NCBI GenBank assembly: GCA_036403035.1
Contig: DASWRT010000013.1
Coordinates: forward strand, 1-40,072
Length of the DNA: 40,072 nt
Direction: 5' to 3'
DNA from: DASWRT01 sp036403035
GTDB taxonomy: Bacteria > Pseudomonadota > Alphaproteobacteria > ATCC43930 > CGMCC-115725
Shown here: positions 24,298 to 34,959 of the stretch, piece after piece
Layout: the number at the start of each line of letters is the position of its first letter
How positions within the stretch are numbered: position 1 is the stretch's first letter
The notes under the pieces: model-generated
Seen by the model: only the letters and a program-made list of their open reading frames with translations
What the model was told of the DNA's origin: nothing
Databases searched by the model: none
Position numbers and translations under genes: made by a program

Positions 24298-24906
24298 TCA
24301 CAGCACCCGGCTCGGCTTCGCGGGTTCGGGGCGGCGGGGGGAGGGGGTGGGGGCGGCGTTCATGTGCGGGGCGCCGGCGCGGATGTAGTCGTAGCCGGTG
24401 ATGATCGTCAGCAGCGCGGCGATCCACAGCAGGAACTCGCCGATCAGCGGGACCGGGATGATCTCCGGGCCGGCGTCGCCGACCAGCAGGAAACCGATCG
24501 CGACCATCTGGATCGTCGTCTTCCACTTCGCGAGCCGCGAGACCGGCACGCCGACGCGCAGGCCGGCGAGGTACTCGCGCAGCCCCGAGACGAGGATCTC
24601 GCGGATCAGGATGACCAGCGCCGGGAACACCGCCGACACCGAGATCCGCTGCGTCGCCGCGAGCATGAACAGCGTCGCCGCGACCAGCAGCTTGTCGGCG
24701 ATCGGATCGAGGAAGCGGCCCAGCTCCGACTGCTGCTTCCAGGCGCGTGCGAAGTGCCCGTCCAGGTAGTCGGTCACCCCGGCTGCGGAGAACAGCACGC
24801 AGGCGAACCAATGCGCGTAGTCTCCCGAGAGGTAGAAGGTCGCGATCACCACGGGGATCACGGCGATCCGGGAGAGCGTAAGGAGGTTCGGCAGGCTGGT
24901 CAGCAT
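24298..24906 (-). CDS. pgsA: CDP-diacylglycerol-glycerol-3-phosphate 3-phosphatidyltransferase
   Basis: Membrane enzyme making phosphatidylglycerol phosphate, the committed step to PG and cardiolipin. The 202 aa protein has the CDP-alcohol phosphotransferase motif as 'DYLDGHFAR', then 'LGRFLDPIADK', that is the D..DG..AR........G...D...D pattern. Four or five hydrophobic spans. The last 25 residues are a Pro/Arg tail encoded by C-rich repeats. It lies 48 nt after uvrC, the common alphaproteobacterial uvrC-pgsA order. Confidence 0.95.
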   Translation of the reverse strand: MLTSLPNLLTLSRIAVIPVVIATFYLSGDYAHWFACVLFSAAGVTDYLDGHFARAWKQQSELGRFLDPIADKLLVAATLFMLAATQRISVSAVFPALVILIREILVSGLREYLAGLRVGVPVSRLAKWKTTIQMVAIGFLLVGDAGPEIIPVPLIGEFLLWIAALLTIITGYDYIRAGAPHMNAAPTPSPRRPEPAKPSRVL

Positions 24907-24954
24907 GGCTCACGTCGGGCGCCCGCTCCGCCGCGGGCGGGCCACCGGCAAATC

Positions 24955-26991
24955 CTATCCTTCGGCGTGGAAATGATCATAAATCTTTTTCGCGACCGTC
25001 CGGCTGATTCCCTCCACCATCTCCAGATCGGCGAGACCGGCGCGCGACACCGCGCGGGCCGAGCCGAAATGATGCAGCAGCGCCTTCTTGCGGCGCGCCC
25101 CGATGCCGGCGATCTCGTCGAGCGGCGATGCGGTGAGCGCCTTGGCGCGCTTCGCCCGGTGCGTGCCGATCGCGAAGCGGTGCGCCTCGTCGCGCAGCCG
25201 CTGCAGAAAATAGAGCACGGGATCGCGCGGTTCCAGGCTGAAGGGCGGGCGGCCCGGCATGAAGAACCGTTCGCGGCCGGCGTCGCGGTCCGGCCCCTTG
25301 GCAATGCCGACCAGCGGGATGTCGTGGATGCCGAGATCGGCCAGCACCTGCTGCGCCGACGAGAGCTGTCCGGCGCCGCCGTCGATCAGCAGCAGGTCCG
25401 GCCACGAGCCCTGCTGGCGCTCCGGGTCTTCCTTGATGGCGCGGGCGAAGCGGCGGCTCAGCACCTCGCGCATCATGCCGTAGTCGTCGCCGGGCGTGAG
25501 CGGCCCGCCCGTCGGGCTCACCGTCTCACCGGCGCGCTCGGCGGCGGCGTCGATCGCAGCGGCCAGGCCGTCCTTGTCGGCGGGGCTCGGCGCGCCGGAC
25601 GGATCGACGCCGCCGCGGATGTTGAACTTGCGGTAGGCGTTCTTCATGAAGCCGTCCGGCCCGGCGACGATCATCCCGCCGACCGCGTTGGTGCCCTGGA
25701 TGTGGCTGTTGTCGTAGACCTCGATCCGCCGCGGCGGCGCCGGCAGGCCGAAGACGCGGGCGACGCCGTCGAGCAGCTTGCGCTGCGTCGCGCTCTCCGC
25801 CATCCGCCGTTCCAGGGCCTCGCGCGCGTTGACCGCAGCCTGCTCCACCAGATCCAGCTTCTCGCCGCGCTTCGGCACGGCGATCTCGACGCGGTGTCCG
25901 GCGGCGCTCGACAGCGCCTCGCCGACCAGCTCCTGCTCGTCGGGCGGGTGGTTCAGCAGGATCAGCCGCGGCGGCGGCTTGTTCTCGTAGAACTGGCCGA
26001 CGAACGAAGCCAGGATCTCGCCGAGGGCGAGATTGCGGTCGTGGCTCGGGAAGTAGGCGCGGTTCCCCCAGTTCTGCCCGCCGCGGAAGAAGAAGACCTG
26101 GATGCAGGTCTGGCCGCCGGCCTGATGCGCCGCGATCACGTCGGCGTCGCTGACGCCCTGCACGTTGATCGCCTGATGCCCCTGGATCTGCGTCAGCGCG
26201 CGGATGCGGTCGCGGATCAGCGCAGCCGCCTCGAAGTCGAGCGCGTCGGAGGCCGCGGTCATCCGTTCGGCGAGCTTCTGCTGCACCTCCTTGCTGCGCC
26301 CGGTGAGGAAGTTGCGCGCGTCGTCGATCAGCCGCCCGTACCCCTCCGTGTCGACGCGCCCGACGCAGGGCGCGCTGCACCGCTTGATCTGGTACAGCAG
26401 GCACGGCCGGGTGCGCGCGTTGAAGACGCTGTCGTTGCAGGAGCGCAGCAGGAAGGCGCGCTGGAGCGCGACGAGCGTGCGGCTGACCGCGCCGGCCGAG
26501 GCGAACGGGCCGAAATACTCGCCCTGCGCGTTCCGCGCGCCGCGATGCTTGCGGAGTTGCGGGAAGTCGTGCCCGCCGTTGGCGATCAGGATGAACGGGA
26601 ACGACTTGTCGTCCCGCAGCAGCACGTTGTAACGCGGCATCAGCCGCTTGATCAGGTTGCTTTCGAGGAGCAGCGCCTCGATCTCGGTGTGGGTGACCAC
26701 CACCTCCATCGACGCGGTCTCGGCGATCATGCGCCGGATGCGGTTCGACAACCCGTTCGGCTGGGTGTAGTTGGCGACGCGGTTCTTCAGGCTGCGCGCC
26801 TTGCCGACGTAGAGCGCCTCGCCGTGGGCGTCGAGCATGCGGTACACGCCCGGCTTGGTGGGCAGCGTCTTGACGACGCCGCGGATCACCTCGACGCCGG
26901 CGGCGAGGCCGCCGCCGGGACGGAGCGGCATGTCGGCGGCGCCGGCGGAGCCGTCGTCGTCGGGACTGTCGATGAACGTGTCTTCCTGCAT
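24955..26991 (-). CDS. uvrC: Excinuclease ABC subunit C
   Basis: Makes both incisions in nucleotide excision repair. I chose ATG 26991 (about 678 aa); an ATG at 27045 would add 18 residues with no family similarity. Domains: GIY-YIG nuclease ('PGVYRMLDAHGEALYVGKA'), Cys-rich region ('RPCLLYQIKRCSAPCVG'), UVR motif ('DALDFEAAALIRDRIRAL'), RNase H-like second nuclease ('EVYDNSHIQGTNAVGGMI') and C-terminal helix-hairpin-helix ('GIGARRKKALLHHFGS', 'GISRTVAKKIYDHF'). There is an Ala/Gly/Pro-rich insertion of about 35 aa after 'YRKFNIRG', longer than in E. coli. Confidence 0.96.
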   Translation of the reverse strand: MQEDTFIDSPDDDGSAGAADMPLRPGGGLAAGVEVIRGVVKTLPTKPGVYRMLDAHGEALYVGKARSLKNRVANYTQPNGLSNRIRRMIAETASMEVVVTHTEIEALLLESNLIKRLMPRYNVLLRDDKSFPFILIANGGHDFPQLRKHRGARNAQGEYFGPFASAGAVSRTLVALQRAFLLRSCNDSVFNARTRPCLLYQIKRCSAPCVGRVDTEGYGRLIDDARNFLTGRSKEVQQKLAERMTAASDALDFEAAALIRDRIRALTQIQGHQAINVQGVSDADVIAAHQAGGQTCIQVFFFRGGQNWGNRAYFPSHDRNLALGEILASFVGQFYENKPPPRLILLNHPPDEQELVGEALSSAAGHRVEIAVPKRGEKLDLVEQAAVNAREALERRMAESATQRKLLDGVARVFGLPAPPRRIEVYDNSHIQGTNAVGGMIVAGPDGFMKNAYRKFNIRGGVDPSGAPSPADKDGLAAAIDAAAERAGETVSPTGGPLTPGDDYGMMREVLSRRFARAIKEDPERQQGSWPDLLLIDGGAGQLSSAQQVLADLGIHDIPLVGIAKGPDRDAGRERFFMPGRPPFSLEPRDPVLYFLQRLRDEAHRFAIGTHRAKRAKALTASPLDEIAGIGARRKKALLHHFGSARAVSRAGLADLEMVEGISRTVAKKIYDHFHAEG

Positions 26992-26999
26992 CGGGTAAC

Positions 27000-27021
27000 T
27001 ATCCACGGAAACTGTGGATAA
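27000..27021. promoter_or_regulatory. DnaA-box-like inverted repeat just upstream of uvrC
   Basis: TATCCAC (27000-27006), 7-nt spacer, GTGGATA (27014-27020). The right half extends to TGTGGATAA (27013-27021), the reverse complement of TTATCCACA, the strongest E. coli DnaA box. It lies 9-30 nt upstream of the chosen uvrC ATG. One box is not an origin; it could be a DnaA-regulated site or chance. Confidence 0.4.
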
Positions 27022-27045
27022 ATCTGTTGGGAAGCTGACTGACAA

Positions 27046-27344
27046 GTCGCCCGAGCCACGCCGGCCGGACGTTTCAAACTGATTGCCTATTTTTTAGGCG
27101 GAAAACGTAAGTTATTGTTTTGCAAGCATTCTGGCTCCTCCGTTCGTAAATGCTTTGTAACTGTTGAGTAACAAAGCGAATCGAATTTCGCTTTCTCGGC
27201 AACAGTCCGACCGTTCCGGCTGCTTGTGAACAAAATGCGGTGGTCGATTCTTCCTGCCGAATCCGCCGGTTAGCAATCGCCGTTCAGACGTTCGTTCTCG
27301 CGGGATGGATCGTTCGGCGGTTGCGTAGCCGCCGTAAGGCGGTT
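27046..27344. other. Less GC-rich, palindrome-rich leader region between the SDR gene and uvrC
   Basis: No convincing gene. On the minus strand (uvrC sense) it holds: hairpin AAAGCGAA/TTCGCTTT (27173-27194); an overlapping near-palindrome with arms GCTTTGTAACT and AGTAACAAAGC and loop GTTG (27152-27177); a five-codon ORF ATG-CTT-GCA-AAA-CAA-TAA (27129-27112) with an upstream GGAGGA; and a small hairpin GCCTA/TAGGC around five T (27085-27099). The first two hairpins share AAAGC, so they cannot form together. A 78-codon frame (27112-27348) ends in the same residues but has no protein-like composition. Confidence 0.6.
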
Positions 27345-28156
27345 TCATTCCGCAAGAGCGTCCTCATCTCCAGGTTGCGCCCAGCCGAGGTGCTGCCCGC
27401 CGTCGAGTGCGATCATCTGGCCGGTCATTGCCGGCGCCGCAAGGATGAACCGGACGGCGGCGGCGATCTCCTCGGGCGACGTGCCGCGGCGGAGCGGCGT
27501 CGCCGCGCATTGCCGTTCGAACTGCTTGCGGTCCTGCCGCGGGCTCGGCAGCGTCGGTCCCGGCCCGACCGCATTGACTCGGATGCGCGGCGCGAGCGCC
27601 AGCGCCAGCGTCTGGGTCAACGTCCACAGTCCCGCCTTCGACAGCGTGTAGGAGATGAAATGCGGCGTCAGGTTCCAGACGCGCTGGTCGATGATGTTGA
27701 CGACGACGCCTTCCATATCGGCGGGGAGCACTGCCGCGAAGCGCTGCGTCAACACGAACGGCGCGCACAGGTTGGTTTCCATATGGGCGTCCCACGAGGC
27801 CCGCGTCGCGGTCTCGACCGTATCCTGCTCGAAGAGCGAGGCGTTGTTGACGAGGCAGCCGACCGGTCCGCCGAGCGCTTCCGCGGTTCGCGCGACGAGG
27901 CTATCGACCTCTTCCGTCTCGCGGGAGAGATCGGCCTGTAGCGCCGCCGCCCGCCCGCCGGCACGCTCGATCTCGGCGACCACCGAGTCCGCCTCCTCGC
28001 GCGAGCGGTTGTAATGCACGCCGATGGACCAGCCGTCCGCGGCGAGCGCCAGCGCGATGGCGCGGCCGATCCGCTTGCCGGCGCCGGTGACGAGGGCGAC
28101 GCGCGGCGGCGGCATGCGGGTCCCGATGCCGGAGCCGGATGGCCCGGCGGCAGCGC

Positions 28157-28160
<4 letters not shown>
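27345..28160 (-). CDS. SDR oxidoreductase, pteridine reductase (PTR1/FolM)-like
   Basis: Short-chain dehydrogenase/reductase of 271 aa from the GTG at 28160 (256 aa from the ATG at 28115). The NADP-binding 'VTGAGKRIGRAIALAL' and 'YNRS' favour NADPH. The motif 'NNASLFEQD' and the active site 'VNIIDQRVW...SYTLSKAGLW' have Asp where classical SDRs have Ser, as in PTR1 and FolM, so a pteridine (dihydromonapterin or biopterin) substrate is likely. C-terminal 'ALDGGQHLGW' is standard. I prefer the GTG because it overlaps the uvrB TGA (GTGA) and has GGAG upstream. Confidence 0.85.
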
Positions 28161-30352
<2,192 letters not shown>

Positions 30353-30416
30353 GCGTGGTAAGATAAGGAATCCGGTCGCCGTTGCCAGCGCGGTTTGGAG
30401 CCTATCTCAGTGCTCG

Positions 30417-30430
30417 TTGATCTCGATCAA
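30417..30430. promoter_or_regulatory. Perfect Fnr/FixK-type box between uvrB and clpB
   Basis: TTGATCTCGATCAA matches the anaerobic-regulator consensus TTGAT-N4-ATCAA exactly and is a full 14-bp palindrome. It lies 65 nt upstream of the uvrB ATG and 156 nt upstream of the clpB ATG, so either gene or neither could be the target. Confidence 0.55.
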
Positions 30431-30489
30431 AGCGCCCGGCGGGTCGTTCGGACGATCCTCGCCGGAACGCTTCGCGGCGGCTCGGCGCC

Positions 30490-30518
30490 CTTGTGTGGTA
30501 AATCAGTCACACCCATAT
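30490..30518 (+). promoter_or_regulatory. Heat-shock (sigma-32/RpoH-type) promoter for clpB
   Basis: CTTGTGT (30490-30496), 15-nt spacer, CCCATAT (30512-30518), close to the RpoH consensus CTTGAAA / CCCCATnT, 67 nt upstream of the clpB ATG. It overlaps a GTGTG/CACAC dyad (30492-30512). Confidence 0.65.
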
Positions 30519-30585
30519 GACCGGTCGAGGGCAAGCGCTCTGCCTCTGAGGGGAGCGTTCGCCGGTCAAGGAGGATCGCAGCACC

Positions 30586-33189
30586 ATGGATTTCGAGAAA
30601 TATACGGATCGGGCGAAGGGCTTCGTGCAGTCGGCCCAGACTCTGGCGCTCCGCAGCGGCCATCAGCGGCTGACGCCGGAGCATCTGCTCAAGGTTCTGC
30701 TGGAAGACAAGGAAGGGCTCTGCGCCAACCTGATCAAGGCGGCCGGCGGTGACCCGAAGGCGGCGCTCGCCAACGTCGAGGCCGAGCTGGCCAAGCTGCC
30801 GAAGGTCGAAGGCTCGGGCGCGGGTCAGGTCTATCTCGACCCCGACGCCGCGCGCCTGTTCGAACAGGCCGAGAAGATCGCCGAGAAGGCCGGCGACAGC
30901 TTCGTCACCGTCGAGCGGCTGCTGCTCGCCTTCGCGCTCCAGAAGAATACGCCCGCGGGCAAGGCGCTCGCCGCGGCCGGCGTCAATGCGCAGGCGCTGA
31001 ACCAGGCGATCGAGGCCGTCCGCAAGGGCCGGAAGGCGGACAGCGCGTCGGCCGAGCAGGCGTACGACGCGCTGAAGAAATATGCGCGCGACCTGACCGA
31101 CGCGGCGCGCGATGGCAAGCTCGACCCCGTTGTCGGCCGCGACGAGGAGATCCGCCGCACCATCCAGGTGCTCTCCCGGCGCACCAAGAACAACCCGGTG
31201 CTGATCGGCGAGCCCGGCGTCGGTAAGACCGCGATCGTCGAGGGCCTTGCGCTGCGCATCGTCAACGGCGACGTGCCCGAAGGGCTCAAGAACAAGCGCC
31301 TGCTGGCGCTCGACCTCGGTTCCCTTCTGGCCGGGGCCAAGTACCGCGGCGAGTTCGAGGAGCGGCTGAAGGCGGTCCTCGCCGAGGTCACCTCGGCCGC
31401 GGGCGAGATCATCCTGTTCATCGACGAGCTGCACACGCTGGTCGGCGCGGGCAAGGCCGAGGGCGCGATGGACGCGTCCAACATGCTGAAGCCGGCGCTG
31501 GCGCGCGGCGAGCTGCACTGCGTCGGCGCGACCACGCTCGACGAGTACCGCAAGCACATCGAGAAGGACGCGGCGCTGGCCCGCCGGTTCCAGCCGGTCT
31601 TCGTCTCGGAGCCGACGGTCGAGGACACGATCTCGATCCTGCGCGGCATCAAGGAGAAGTACGAGGTCCATCACGGCGTCCGCATCACCGACGGCGCGAT
31701 CGTCGCGGCGGCGACCCTGTCGAACCGCTACATCACCGACCGGTTCCTGCCCGACAAGGCGATCGACCTGATGGACGAGGCCGCCTCGCGGCTGCGCATG
31801 CAGGTCGACTCGAAGCCGGAGGAGATCGACGAGCTGGATCGCCGCATCATCCAGCTCAAGATCGAGCGCGAGGCGCTGCAGAAGGAGACCGACCCGGCCT
31901 CCCGCGATCGGCTGGAGCGGCTCGAACGGGAGCTGGGCGACCTGGAGCAGCAATCCGCCGAGCTTACCGCGAAGTGGCGGGCCGAGAAGGACAAGCTCGC
32001 GAGCGCGCAGAAGCTGAAGGAACAGCTCGATCAGGCGCGCGTCGAATTGGAGCAGGCGCAGCGCCGGGGCGACTGGGCCAAGGCGGGCGAGCTGACCTAC
32101 GGCCGCATTCCGGAGCTTGAGAAGAAGCTGAAGGATGCCGAGACGCAGGACGGCAGGCATATGCTCGACGAGGCGGTCACCGCCGAGCACATCGCCGGCG
32201 TCGTCTCGCGCTGGACCGGCATCCCGGTCGACAAGATGCTCGAAGGCGAGCGCGACAAGCTGCTGCGGATGGAGGACAACCTCCGCGTGCGCGTGGTCGG
32301 CCAGGACGAGGCGGTGGTCGCGGTGTCCAACGCGATCCGGCGCGCCCGCGCCGGGCTGCAAGACCCGAACCGGCCGATCGGCTCGTTCCTGTTCCTCGGT
32401 CCGACCGGCGTCGGCAAGACCGAGCTGACCAAGGCGCTGGCCGAGTTCCTGTTCGACGACGAGAGCGCGATGGTGCGCATCGACATGTCCGAGTACATGG
32501 AGAAGCACTCCGTCGCGCGGCTGATCGGCGCGCCTCCGGGCTATGTCGGCTATGACGAGGGCGGCGCGCTGACCGAGGCGGTGCGGCGGCGGCCCTATCA
32601 GGTGATCCTGTTCGACGAGGTCGAGAAGGCGCACCCCGACGTGTTCAACGTCCTCCTCCAGGTGCTCGACGACGGGCGCCTGACGGACGGGCAGGGACGC
32701 ACGGTCGATTTCCGCAACACGCTGATCGTGCTGACCTCGAACCTCGGCGGCGAGTACCTCGCGCACCTGCCGGAGGGCGAGGAGGTCGAGAGCGTGCGCG
32801 GGCAGGTGATGGAGACGGTCCGGGCGGCGTTCCGGCCCGAGTTCCTGAACCGGCTCGACGAGATCCTGATCTTCCGCCGCCTGTCCCGCGAGGACATGAA
32901 GGGGATCGTCGAGATCCAGCTCGGCCGGCTGCGGAAGCTGCTCGCCGACCGGAAGATCGCCCTCGATCTCGACCAGTCCGCGCTCGACTGGCTGGCCAAC
33001 GCGGGCTACGACCCGGTCTACGGCGCCCGTCCGCTGAAGCGGGTGATCCAGCGCGAGCTGCAGAACACGCTGGCGCAACGGATCCTCGAAGGCGGCATCA
33101 AGGACGGCGACACGGTCAACGTGTCGGCGAGTCCGCTCGGCCTGCTGGTCCGCAGCGGCGGGAACGGCGCGGCCGAGAAGGCGGCGTAA
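30586..33189 (+). CDS. clpB: ATP-dependent disaggregase ClpB
   Basis: Hexameric AAA+ chaperone that, with DnaK, dissolves protein aggregates after heat stress. The 867 aa protein is full length: N-domain; first AAA+ with Walker A 'GEPGVGKT' (residues 208-215) and Walker B 'ILFIDELHTLVGAG'; coiled-coil middle domain (about 405-530); second AAA+ with 'GPTGVGKT' (605-612) and 'ILFDEVEKAHPDVFNVLLQV'; C-terminal small domain 'YGARPLKRVIQRELQ'. AAGGAGGA precedes the ATG. Sigma-32-like promoter upstream and an 11-bp terminator downstream, so a single-gene unit. Confidence 0.98.
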   Translation: MDFEKYTDRAKGFVQSAQTLALRSGHQRLTPEHLLKVLLEDKEGLCANLIKAAGGDPKAALANVEAELAKLPKVEGSGAGQVYLDPDAARLFEQAEKIAEKAGDSFVTVERLLLAFALQKNTPAGKALAAAGVNAQALNQAIEAVRKGRKADSASAEQAYDALKKYARDLTDAARDGKLDPVVGRDEEIRRTIQVLSRRTKNNPVLIGEPGVGKTAIVEGLALRIVNGDVPEGLKNKRLLALDLGSLLAGAKYRGEFEERLKAVLAEVTSAAGEIILFIDELHTLVGAGKAEGAMDASNMLKPALARGELHCVGATTLDEYRKHIEKDAALARRFQPVFVSEPTVEDTISILRGIKEKYEVHHGVRITDGAIVAAATLSNRYITDRFLPDKAIDLMDEAASRLRMQVDSKPEEIDELDRRIIQLKIEREALQKETDPASRDRLERLERELGDLEQQSAELTAKWRAEKDKLASAQKLKEQLDQARVELEQAQRRGDWAKAGELTYGRIPELEKKLKDAETQDGRHMLDEAVTAEHIAGVVSRWTGIPVDKMLEGERDKLLRMEDNLRVRVVGQDEAVVAVSNAIRRARAGLQDPNRPIGSFLFLGPTGVGKTELTKALAEFLFDDESAMVRIDMSEYMEKHSVARLIGAPPGYVGYDEGGALTEAVRRRPYQVILFDEVEKAHPDVFNVLLQVLDDGRLTDGQGRTVDFRNTLIVLTSNLGGEYLAHLPEGEEVESVRGQVMETVRAAFRPEFLNRLDEILIFRRLSREDMKGIVEIQLGRLRKLLADRKIALDLDQSALDWLANAGYDPVYGARPLKRVIQRELQNTLAQRILEGGIKDGDTVNVSASPLGLLVRSGGNGAAEKAA

Positions 33190-33215
33190 CCCGCCCGAGC
33201 AATCCGCCTCTCCGA

Positions 33216-33251
33216 GCCCCTCTCCCCGTTCGGGAGAGGGGCTTTTCTTTT
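33216..33251 (+). terminator. Rho-independent terminator of clpB
   Basis: GCCCCTCTCCC (33216-33226), loop CGTTC, GGGAGAGGGGC (33232-33242), then TTTTCTTTT. An 11-bp perfect stem 27 nt after the clpB stop. Confidence 0.95.
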
Positions 33252-33343
33252 ACTCCGTTGCCGCGTCCGGCCCCGCGGGACGGTCGCTCCTCCGTCGGTG
33301 TTGTCAAAATAAGGATGCATTAAACGAACGGAGAGCCGACTCA

Positions 33344-34900
33344 TTGCAGAAGTCCCCATCCGATAAGATCGGCGCCATCCACGGCGACGCCGTCGCCGCG
33401 GTCGACGACGCGGCGGGCGGCAACGCGGTGCGTCCGGCGGGCCCGCCCGAGCGGGAGCGGCGGCTGCTCACCGAGCTTCGCGACGAGCGGGCGCTGCTCG
33501 ATGCGCTGTTCGCGAACGCGCCGGTCGGCTTCGCCTTCTTCGACCGGGAGCACCGCTATGTCAGGCTCAACCCGGCGCTGGCCCGGATGAACGGGCTGCC
33601 GGCCGCGGCGCATCTCGGCCGGACCCTGCACGACGTTCTTCCGGTCAATGCCGCCGCCGTCGGGCCGGTCATCGACCGCGTCTTCGCGACCGGCGAGGCG
33701 GTGCCGCCGATCGAGATCGCGGGCGAGACGCCGGCCGCACCGGGCGTCCGGCGTCATTGGCTGTCCTGCTTTTACCCGGTCCGCGAGACGCCGGGCGACG
33801 GCGGCGGCGCGGTGCGCTGGGTCGGCGCCGTCGTCACCGAGATCACCGCCCGGAAGCGCGCCGAGGCGGCGCTGCGCGAGCTGAACGAGACGCTGGAGCA
33901 GCGGGTCGGCGAGCGGACCCGGGAACTGGCCGCCGCGAACGCTCGCCTCCTCGCCGAGATCGCCGAGCGCGAGCAGACCGAGGCGGCGCTGCGGCAGGCG
34001 CAGAAGCTGGAGGCGGTGGGGCAGCTCACGGGCGGCATCGCGCACGACTTCAACAACATCCTCACCATCATCTCCGGCAATCTGCAGATGCTGCGGCAGC
34101 GCCTCGGCGACGACGGCACGGAGCCGGCGGCCGCGCCGCCGCCGGGCGGCGTTTCCGCGCTGCGGCGGCTTGCCGACTCGGCCCTGTCCGGCGTCGGCCG
34201 CGCCGAGAAGCTGACCGCGCAGCTCCTCGCCTATTCGCGGCGGCAGCGGCTCGACCCACGGCCGCTCGCGCTCGCCGAGATCGTCGGCGAGATGGCGGAC
34301 CTGCTGCGCCGCACGCTCGGCGAGCGGATCGACCTGCGGTGCAGCCTTCAGCCGGATCTGCCGCCGGCGCACGCCGACCGCAACCAGCTGGAAACGGCGC
34401 TGCTCAACCTCGTCATCAACGCGCGCGACGCGATGCCCGAGGGCGGCGGCATCGTGACGATCGCGACCGGCACCGTCCTGGTGCCGGAAGATGCCGGGCC
34501 GCCGCCGGCCGATGCGGCCGCCGAAGCCGGCGGCCGCCGCTGGCGCCGCCGTGACGGCGCCGCCGCTGCCGCGGCATTGCCGCCGCAGCCGGGCAGGTAC
34601 GTGACGGTCACCGTATCCGACACCGGCCGCGGCATGCCGGCCGAAGTGCTCGACCACGCCTTCGAGCCGTTCTTCACGACCAAGGAGCCCGGCAAGGGAA
34701 CCGGGCTCGGGCTCGCGATGGTCTACGGTTTCGCGAACCAGTCCGGCGGCTACGTGCGGATCGACAGCCGCGAGGGCGAGGGCACCCGCGTCACGATCTG
34801 CCTGCCGCTCGCGCCCGACGACGGTATGTCCAATAAGGACAATGGCTTGCGCGGCGATCCGCAACCGCTGCGCGAGCTGCCGGGCAACGGGCGTTCCTGA
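33344..34900 (+). CDS. Soluble PAS-domain sensor histidine kinase
   Basis: A 518 aa kinase with no membrane span. A PAS domain (residues about 45-170; 'LLDALFANAPVGFAFFDREH') is followed by a coiled coil (about 175-220), the H-box 'GGIAHDFNNILTIISGN' with His234, N-box 'ALLNLVINARDAMPEGGGI', and G2 'GKGTGLGLAMVYGFANQSGG'. An Ala/Arg/Pro-rich insert of about 40 aa sits between N- and G1-boxes. The C-terminus ends without a receiver domain, though this kinase class often has one. Start TTG at 33344 with GGAG 12 nt upstream; no ATG is available before the PAS domain. No partner regulator is adjacent. Confidence 0.88.
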   Translation: MQKSPSDKIGAIHGDAVAAVDDAAGGNAVRPAGPPERERRLLTELRDERALLDALFANAPVGFAFFDREHRYVRLNPALARMNGLPAAAHLGRTLHDVLPVNAAAVGPVIDRVFATGEAVPPIEIAGETPAAPGVRRHWLSCFYPVRETPGDGGGAVRWVGAVVTEITARKRAEAALRELNETLEQRVGERTRELAAANARLLAEIAEREQTEAALRQAQKLEAVGQLTGGIAHDFNNILTIISGNLQMLRQRLGDDGTEPAAAPPPGGVSALRRLADSALSGVGRAEKLTAQLLAYSRRQRLDPRPLALAEIVGEMADLLRRTLGERIDLRCSLQPDLPPAHADRNQLETALLNLVINARDAMPEGGGIVTIATGTVLVPEDAGPPPADAAAEAGGRRWRRRDGAAAAAALPPQPGRYVTVTVSDTGRGMPAEVLDHAFEPFFTTKEPGKGTGLGLAMVYGFANQSGGYVRIDSREGEGTRVTICLPLAPDDGMSNKDNGLRGDPQPLRELPGNGRS

Positions 34901-34931
34901 GAATACAGGAGCGGTTTCCAGAGAAGTGCTT

Positions 34932-34947
34932 GATTCCAAAAGGAATC
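34932..34947. repeat. Perfect hairpin GATTCC-AAAA-GGAATC
   Basis: Six-base perfect arms around AAAA, 31 nt after the kinase stop codon. It precedes the main terminator and may be part of a double hairpin, or a binding site. Confidence 0.5.
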
Positions 34948-34959
34948 GCACCCTGAAAA

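Noticed and set aside
24364..27021. 885-codon plus-strand open frame opposite pgsA and uvrC
   Set aside because: Antisense mirror of real genes in GC-rich DNA; composition is Arg/Asp/Leu-rich with no domain. The minus-strand proteins are clear.
27000..27021. Possible replication origin at the DnaA-like box
   Set aside because: Only one consensus box and one half-site; no AT-rich unwinding element or origin-linked genes nearby.
27281..27296. LexA (GTTC-N7-GTTC) site near the uvr genes
   Set aside because: GTTC copies are present at 27281-27296 (GTTC-AGAC-GTTC-GTTC) but none has the 7-nt spacing.
27112..27348. 78-codon minus-strand frame before uvrC
   Set aside because: Protein composition is random-looking and the region is dominated by palindromes; treated as a leader region.
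30492..30512. CIRCE element at clpB
   Set aside because: The GTGTG/CACAC dyad does not match the CIRCE TTAGCACTC-N9-GAGTGCTAA.
30427..33078. 883-codon minus-strand frame opposite clpB
   Set aside because: Mirror of the clpB reading frame; clpB is full length with all motifs.
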